Source of the DNA: SIG565 sp045651765
GTDB taxonomy: Bacteria; Bacillota; Clostridia; Oscillospirales; Acutalibacteraceae
Length of the DNA stretch: 9,506 nt
Reading direction: 5' to 3'
NCBI GenBank assembly: GCA_045651765.1
Contig: JAZRSY010000025.1
Coordinates: forward strand, 1 to 9,506
Positions 6,104 to 9,506 of this stretch are shown piece by piece. The notes under the pieces were generated by a model. That model was not told the DNA's origin, made no database searches, and saw only the letters and a program-made list of their open reading frames with translations. The translations under genes and the position numbers were made by a program. The number at the start of each line of letters is the position of its first letter. The first letter of the stretch is position 1.

Positions 6104-6907
6104 TTATTCTGCTGGAAGGTAGTAAGGGTCAAGGTCTTCAATAGCGGCAATTTTGCCACCTTCTTTAACAATTACAACCTGAATACCGGTAGCATAAGAA
6201 GAAGAGAAATCAACCTTTTCAATTCTATCGTCAGTAACAGTCATACCGGCCATACCCATTGAGTATTTGCCTGATTGAACACCTGGGATAATCGAATCGA
6301 AAGCAACGTTTTCGATAACTAAATCATAACCTAATTTGTCGGCAATAATTTGAGCAACCTCAACGTCAATACCATAATACTTGTCACCATCGATATATTC
6401 ATATGGTGGGAATTCAGCATTAGTAGCCATTTTTAAATCAGGCTTGTCGGTATCAACAGCTGTTACAGGAACTCCAACTAAAGCTTCACCTGAATTGTTA
6501 ATGTATTTGTCAACAATTTTCTTAACAGAACCATCTTCAATTAAAGATTTTAAAGCTGCATCAACGTCAGCTTTTAAAGCGCTGCCCTTCTGGAAGCAGA
6601 TAGCATAATCTTCAACAGCATATTCTGTTTCAAGAATTTTTAAACCTTCGTTTGCTGCAACATAAGATTTAGCAGGTTCATTATCAATAATTACGCAATC
6701 AACCTTGCCGTTCTTAAGAGCTTCAACTGCAAGTGCTCCGTTATCGTAACGGGTAACGGCATCTTCACCAAAATCGCCAGAAGCATAAATATCGCCTGTG
6801 GTGGTGGTTTGAACGCCAATTTTAATACCATCATTTTGTGCGCCGCAACCGGCAAAAACGGTTGTAATCATTAGAAGTGCCATAACGAGTGCTATAATTT
6901 TTTTCAT
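6104..6907 (-). CDS. Amino-acid-binding lipoprotein of ABC importer, circularly permuted SBP_bac_3
   Basis: This is the extracellular substrate-binding lipoprotein of the adjacent importer, 267 residues. A signal peptide (1-20) ends in the lipobox VFAGC with C21 as the lipid-carrying residue. The fold halves are in reversed order. Residues 28-137 match what is normally the second half: GVQTTTTGDIY (31-41), the ALKNGKVDCVIIDNEPAK region (63-80) with D75, and the final helices (LKADVDAALKSL, then DKYI). After a linker (about 138-157), residues 158-259 match what is normally the first half: TNAEFPPYEYIDG (162-174), IIPGVQSGKYS and GMAGMTVTDDR (220-228) with R228, then VDFSSSYATG and VVIVKEGG. 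R228 and D75 fit the alpha-carboxylate and alpha-amino contacts of the family, so binding is probably kept. It ends with IEDLD and a short tail, PYYLPAE. The ATG has GGAGG at 7 bases. It is the first gene of the operon. Confidence 0.9.
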   Translation of the reverse strand: MKKIIALVMALLMITTVFAGCGAQNDGIKIGVQTTTTGDIYASGDFGEDAVTRYDNGALAVEALKNGKVDCVIIDNEPAKSYVAANEGLKILETEYAVEDYAICFQKGSALKADVDAALKSLIEDGSVKKIVDKYINNSGEALVGVPVTAVDTDKPDLKMATNAEFPPYEYIDGDKYYGIDVEVAQIIADKLGYDLVIENVAFDSIIPGVQSGKYSMGMAGMTVTDDRIEKVDFSSSYATGIQVVIVKEGGKIAAIEDLDPYYLPAE

Positions 6908-6939
6908 AAAATTACCTCCAAAATTAATTTGTTGAATAC

Positions 6940-6968
6940 ACTATAGCATACTTTTCATAAAAATGCAA
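6940..6968 (-). promoter_or_regulatory. Sigma-A-type promoter of the ABC-transporter operon
   Basis: On the minus strand TTGCAT (6963-6968) and TATAGT (6940-6945) are 17 bases apart. The expected transcription start is near 6933, giving a leader of about 26 bases, too short for a riboswitch. The -35 hexamer is also one arm of a dyad, which suggests repression by promoter occlusion. Confidence 0.8.
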
Positions 6969-6980
6969 GTGTTTTTGCAT
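6963..6980. promoter_or_regulatory. Candidate operator 1 (ATGCAA-N6-TTGCAT dyad)
   Basis: This is a perfect inverted repeat of 6-bp arms with a 6-base spacer. Its left arm is exactly the -35 element of the transporter promoter, and its centre is about 38 bases upstream of the expected start. An identical dyad lies 41 bp away. The binding protein is unknown. Confidence 0.55.
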
Positions 6981-7003
6981 AATTTTTTAAAAAATTTATT
7001 TTT

Positions 7004-7021
7004 ATGCAAATTTTGTTGCAT
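7004..7021. promoter_or_regulatory. Candidate operator 2 (ATGCAA-N6-TTGCAT dyad)
   Basis: This repeats operator 1 with the same arms and spacer length but a different spacer sequence. The 41-bp offset is close to four helical turns, so both would lie on the same DNA face. It ends 31 bp before the -35 of the amidase promoter. A further ATGCAT occurs at 7036-7041. Confidence 0.5.
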
Positions 7022-7051
7022 TTTAAAGAATTTTTATGCATTTTTTTAAAC

Positions 7052-7080
7052 TTGAAAAGCTTTGCCGATTGTGTTATATT
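7052..7080 (+). promoter_or_regulatory. Sigma-A-type promoter of the amidase gene
   Basis: TTGAAA (7052-7057) and TATATT (7075-7080) are 17 bases apart. Transcription would begin near 7087, about 22 bases before the chosen start codon and downstream of the far-upstream in-frame ATG at 7004. Confidence 0.8.
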
Positions 7081-7094
7081 AAATAATATAGCGC

Positions 7095-7102
7095 AAAAGG
7101 AG
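7095..7102 (+). promoter_or_regulatory. Ribosome binding site that sets the amidase start
   Basis: AAAAGGAG lies 6 bases upstream of ATG 7109-7111 and decides this start. Confidence 0.8.
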
Positions 7103-7108
7103 AAAGAA

Positions 7109-9109
7109 ATGATAGAATTTTTAAATAAATTAAGGCAATTTGTTGTAAAAAACAAAATATTGATTGGTGTAATTGCTTCGGTATTATTAATTACTGCAGC
7201 AGTTTTAATTTTATTATTCGGTCAAAAAGAACCTGCCGCCCCCGTTATTCCGCAGGACACCACAACTACTCAACCGGTAATAAACACTGTAGAAATACCT
7301 AAAATTAAACTTGCAATATCTTCCCCCGAGAACGATGACATTACAACAACCTCGCCTACATATACAATCAATGGTATTGCCGACCCTAATTCAGAGTTAC
7401 TACTGAACGGCACACCGTTAGAAAAAAATGCCGATGGTTCGTTTAGTTATAATGCTGAACTTAAAATAGGAAGTAATACATTCAGTTTTGAGCAAAACGG
7501 AACTACAATTACTAAAACAATCAGATACCGTTATATAATTATTGAAAGCATTGAGCCAAGTGGTAATAAAAGTTACAACAGTGGCTCGGTTGTAACGGTT
7601 AATGTAAAAGCACGAAAAGGCAGCACCGTTACCGCAACGCTTGGCAGCAACACCGTTAATTGTAACGAAACCAATGTAAAGAGCGACGATGAATCCACCG
7701 ACAATATGAGCGATACATTTTGTTATTACTCCGGTTCTTTTACCCTGCCTTCTGATAATACCGAAAATATTAATTTAGGTAAAATTGCCGTAACTGCAAA
7801 ACACGGCGATAATTCAGAAACTAAATATTCAGGTAATATTACTGTGAAAAAGCCAACAATTGTTGTTAACTCTGACCCTTCGGTTACACCACAAGGCGGT
7901 AACTATATAAATGTAGGTTCAGGACTTATAGCCACAATTGTTTCACGCAGTGCCGAAACCTTTAACGGCAAAACCACCGATGATGATTCTACCCCTGCTA
8001 ACAATTATTTACCCCAAGGCACCATGGATTATTGTGCCGAAGGTGTTGTAACCAACGGTAGTAAAGAATATTACAAACTGCGTTGCGGCCGACGAGTATA
8101 TTCCGAATCACACCCGGGTTACAGTTATTCAGAACAGGTTGTTTCGGTAAAAGAAGGCAAACTGCCCGAAAATAACAAATTAAGCATATCTTCTTTAACC
8201 ACCGAAGGTAAATATACAGTTTTAAAACTTGATACTGAATGGAAAGCGCCTTTTTATTTTGAACTGTTAAATCAAAACTACCAAAAATCCAACAAAGGTT
8301 TTAATGTATCAAGTGTTACTTTTTCATATGTTGATATTACTTTTTGCTATGCTAATGAATTAAACGGAGAAATTGTTATTCCTTCCGACCACCCTATTTT
8401 TAAATCAGCCGAAATTATTAAAAATCAATACGATTACACCTTAAGGTTAACCCTTAGAAAAACGGGCGGTTTTTACGGTTGGGATTGTTATTACGATAGC
8501 GATAACAAACTGACTTTTGAATTTTTAAATCCATTAAAAATTGAAAACAATCTGCTAACCGGTGCAAAAATATTTGTAGATGTTGGCCACGGCGGCAGTG
8601 ATGTCGGTGCTTTGACCGGTTTTACTCCTAAATATAACGAAGCAGAGCTCAATTTAAAATTAGCAGAGGCTTTAAAAACCGAACTTGAAACCTTAGGTGC
8701 AACAGTTGTTTTATCCCGAACAAATAACTCTACCTATATCTCCCCTCCGGCAAGAATGAATTTATTGCGCGATGCAAATGCCGATTTTTGTGTTGCAATA
8801 CACCATGACAGTAACAGTTCTTCTTCGCCAAACGGTTTTTTATCGGCCTATTTTTCACCATATTCTAAATCCGCTGCCGATTTTATTGCAACCCGAACAC
8901 AAAACGCCAATATATACAATAAAATGTGGCCTGTTTCTTCACATTATTATTATGTAAACAGGGTTACTAATTGCCCCGTTGTTCTTACTGAAAATGGTTT
9001 TATTTCTAACAGAAACGATTATAACGGCACAATTAATGAAAACACAATTATTAAAAAAGCCAAAGCCATTGCAAATGGTATTTTAGATTATTTTAATTCA
9101 ATTAAGTAA
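7109..9109 (+). CDS. Membrane-anchored N-acetylmuramoyl-L-alanine amidase (Amidase_3) with long extracellular region
   Basis: This 666-residue enzyme should cut the bond between N-acetylmuramic acid and L-alanine in peptidoglycan, outside the membrane. A single uncleaved anchor (about 17-37) is preceded by basic residues (KNK). A Thr/Pro linker and an Ig-like or glucodextranase-B-like module (about 65-140, SSPENDD to TTITKTI) follow. Residues about 141-480 form a beta-rich region I cannot assign; it has paired-looking cysteines C185/C205 and C309/C326. The catalytic domain (about 486-664) has zinc ligands H494 (VDVGHGG), E511 (YNEAELNL) and H565 (CVAIHHDS), and the catalytic E628 (LTENGFISN). 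All are intact. The ATG at 7109 is chosen because of the ribosome site, the promoter position and the start of the normal anchor sequence; the frame stays open back to ATG 7004. It is followed by its own terminator. Confidence 0.93.
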   Translation: MIEFLNKLRQFVVKNKILIGVIASVLLITAAVLILLFGQKEPAAPVIPQDTTTTQPVINTVEIPKIKLAISSPENDDITTTSPTYTINGIADPNSELLLNGTPLEKNADGSFSYNAELKIGSNTFSFEQNGTTITKTIRYRYIIIESIEPSGNKSYNSGSVVTVNVKARKGSTVTATLGSNTVNCNETNVKSDDESTDNMSDTFCYYSGSFTLPSDNTENINLGKIAVTAKHGDNSETKYSGNITVKKPTIVVNSDPSVTPQGGNYINVGSGLIATIVSRSAETFNGKTTDDDSTPANNYLPQGTMDYCAEGVVTNGSKEYYKLRCGRRVYSESHPGYSYSEQVVSVKEGKLPENNKLSISSLTTEGKYTVLKLDTEWKAPFYFELLNQNYQKSNKGFNVSSVTFSYVDITFCYANELNGEIVIPSDHPIFKSAEIIKNQYDYTLRLTLRKTGGFYGWDCYYDSDNKLTFEFLNPLKIENNLLTGAKIFVDVGHGGSDVGALTGFTPKYNEAELNLKLAEALKTELETLGATVVLSRTNNSTYISPPARMNLLRDANADFCVAIHHDSNSSSSPNGFLSAYFSPYSKSAADFIATRTQNANIYNKMWPVSSHYYYVNRVTNCPVVLTENGFISNRNDYNGTINENTIIKKAKAIANGILDYFNSIK

Positions 9110-9135
9110 AAAGCAGGTTTATGCCTGCTTTTTTT
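9110..9135 (+). terminator. Rho-independent terminator of the amidase gene
   Basis: The stem AAAGCAGG / CCTGCTTT (9110-9117 and 9124-9131) has a 6-base loop and continues into a run of seven T (9129-9135). It starts directly after the stop codon. Confidence 0.93.
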
Positions 9136-9148
9136 CATTTTAATAATC

Positions 9149-9177
9149 TTGACCGAGAAATATGTATATGATATAAT
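9149..9177 (+). promoter_or_regulatory. Strong sigma-A-type promoter of the GH30 gene
   Basis: TTGACC (9149-9154) and a perfect TATAAT (9172-9177) are 17 bases apart, with an extended -10 TG one base upstream (9169-9170). Transcription should start near 9184, giving a leader of about 53 bases. A weak dyad GCAAT-N8-ATTGC (9188-9192 and 9201-9205) lies just after the start. Confidence 0.85.
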
Positions 9178-9236
9178 GCTTTATAGTGCAATTAACCTTT
9201 ATTGCTTAAAACTATTAATTTGAACAAGGTGATTAA

Positions 9237-9506
9237 ATGAATATTAAAATTTTTGAAACTGCACCAAAAAATGAAATATTTTTTAACGAATATTCGTTAG
9301 AATATGGTTCGGCCCCAAAAGCTACCGAAAGCGGCGTTATTAATGTTTATGACGATGTTACCTACCAAGAAATTTTAGGTTTTGGCGCCGCATTTACAGA
9401 GTCAGCCGCATACAATTATTCTAAACTAACGCCCGAACAGAAAAAAGATTTTTTAGAAAAACATTTTAGCAAAACAAACGGCATTGGTTATAATTTTGGC
9501 CGCACA
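9237..9506 (+). CDS. Glycoside hydrolase family 30 enzyme, N-terminal part (cut by window edge)
   Basis: The first 90 codons are open to the window end. The segment from Y43 to N60 contains GFGAAFTES (48-56), the characteristic N-terminal strand of GH30 (glucosylceramidase and beta-1,6-glucanase relatives), and GIGYNFGRT (82-90) matches the family block that follows. GH30 enzymes are retaining hydrolases acting on beta-linked glucosides, fucosides or xylans; the catalytic acids lie beyond the window, so activity and subfamily cannot be judged. There is no signal peptide: the protein begins MNIKIFETAP, so the enzyme is probably cytoplasmic and acts on imported oligosaccharides or glycosides. 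The ATG follows AAGGTG at 5 bases. It is separated from the amidase by a terminator and has its own strong promoter. Confidence 0.88.
   Translation, partial: MNIKIFETAPKNEIFFNEYSLEYGSAPKATESGVINVYDDVTYQEILGFGAAFTESAAYNYSKLTPEQKKDFLEKHFSKTNGIGYNFGRT

Noticed and set aside
6104..6907. The binding-protein gene as a truncated or frameshifted pseudogene
   Set aside because: The frame is continuous, both halves of the fold are complete, and signal peptide, lipobox, ribosome site and stop are all in place. Only the order of the halves is unusual.
6963..7021. The dyads as arginine-repressor (ARG) boxes
   Set aside because: ARG boxes have TGAAT-type arms with a 4-base spacer and are paired 2-3 bp apart. 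Here the arms are TGCAA, the spacer is 6, and the pair is 23 bp apart edge to edge.
7004..7108. A 35-residue N-terminal extension of the amidase from ATG 7004
   Set aside because: It overlaps the candidate operator and the promoter, and would start upstream of the expected transcription start. The strong ribosome site is at 7095-7102.
6955..7155. A minus-strand open frame of about 66 codons across the divergent region
   Set aside because: It is AT-driven, has no ribosome site or recognisable sequence, and overlaps both the control region and the start of the amidase gene.

Overview
The window looks like chromosomal DNA from a low-GC, Gram-positive-type anaerobe, most plausibly an uncultured gut member of the Clostridia. 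The evidence is AT-rich DNA with Lys/Asn/Ile-rich proteins, strong AGGAGG-type ribosome sites, sigma-A promoters with 17-bp spacers, U-tailed hairpin terminators, a lipoprotein-type solute-binding protein, and Gram-positive-style anchored wall enzymes. No species can be named. There are no mobile elements, CRISPR arrays, tRNA or rRNA genes.

Layout. Positions 1-6907 are all minus strand. From left to right they are: the first 59 codons of an unknown membrane-anchored protein (1-179) with its own promoter; L-rhamnose isomerase rhaA (305-1540) with its own promoter and terminator; a membrane-anchored polysaccharide deacetylase with Ig-like modules (1611-3125), downstream of the tRNA methylthiotransferase mtaB (3139-4425) in the same operon; and a polar-amino-acid ABC transporter transcribed in the order binding protein (6104-6907), permease (5275-6027), ATPase (4545-5285). 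A divergent regulatory region (6908-7108) separates this from two plus-strand genes: a large anchored N-acetylmuramoyl-L-alanine amidase (7109-9109) and the first 90 codons of a GH30 glycoside hydrolase (9237 to the window end).

How the genes work together. The transporter is a complete importer. Its operon has a hairpin plus U-run between the binding-protein and permease genes, which should make the binding protein in excess, and ends in a second terminator. The deacetylase and the amidase are both cell-surface enzymes likely to act on peptidoglycan or related glycans. RhaA and the GH30 enzyme point to use of plant or host sugars. MtaB is a housekeeping tRNA modification enzyme.

Most notable observation. 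The binding protein appears to be a natural circular permutant of the SBP_bac_3 fold: the half that normally comes second follows the signal peptide, and the half that normally begins the mature protein is at the C-terminus. Ligand-binding residues of both halves are present. Second, the region between the transporter and the amidase carries two copies of an 18-bp dyad, ATGCAA-N6-TTGCAT, 41 bp apart; one coincides with the -35 element of the transporter promoter, so it is a good candidate operator for an unidentified regulator.
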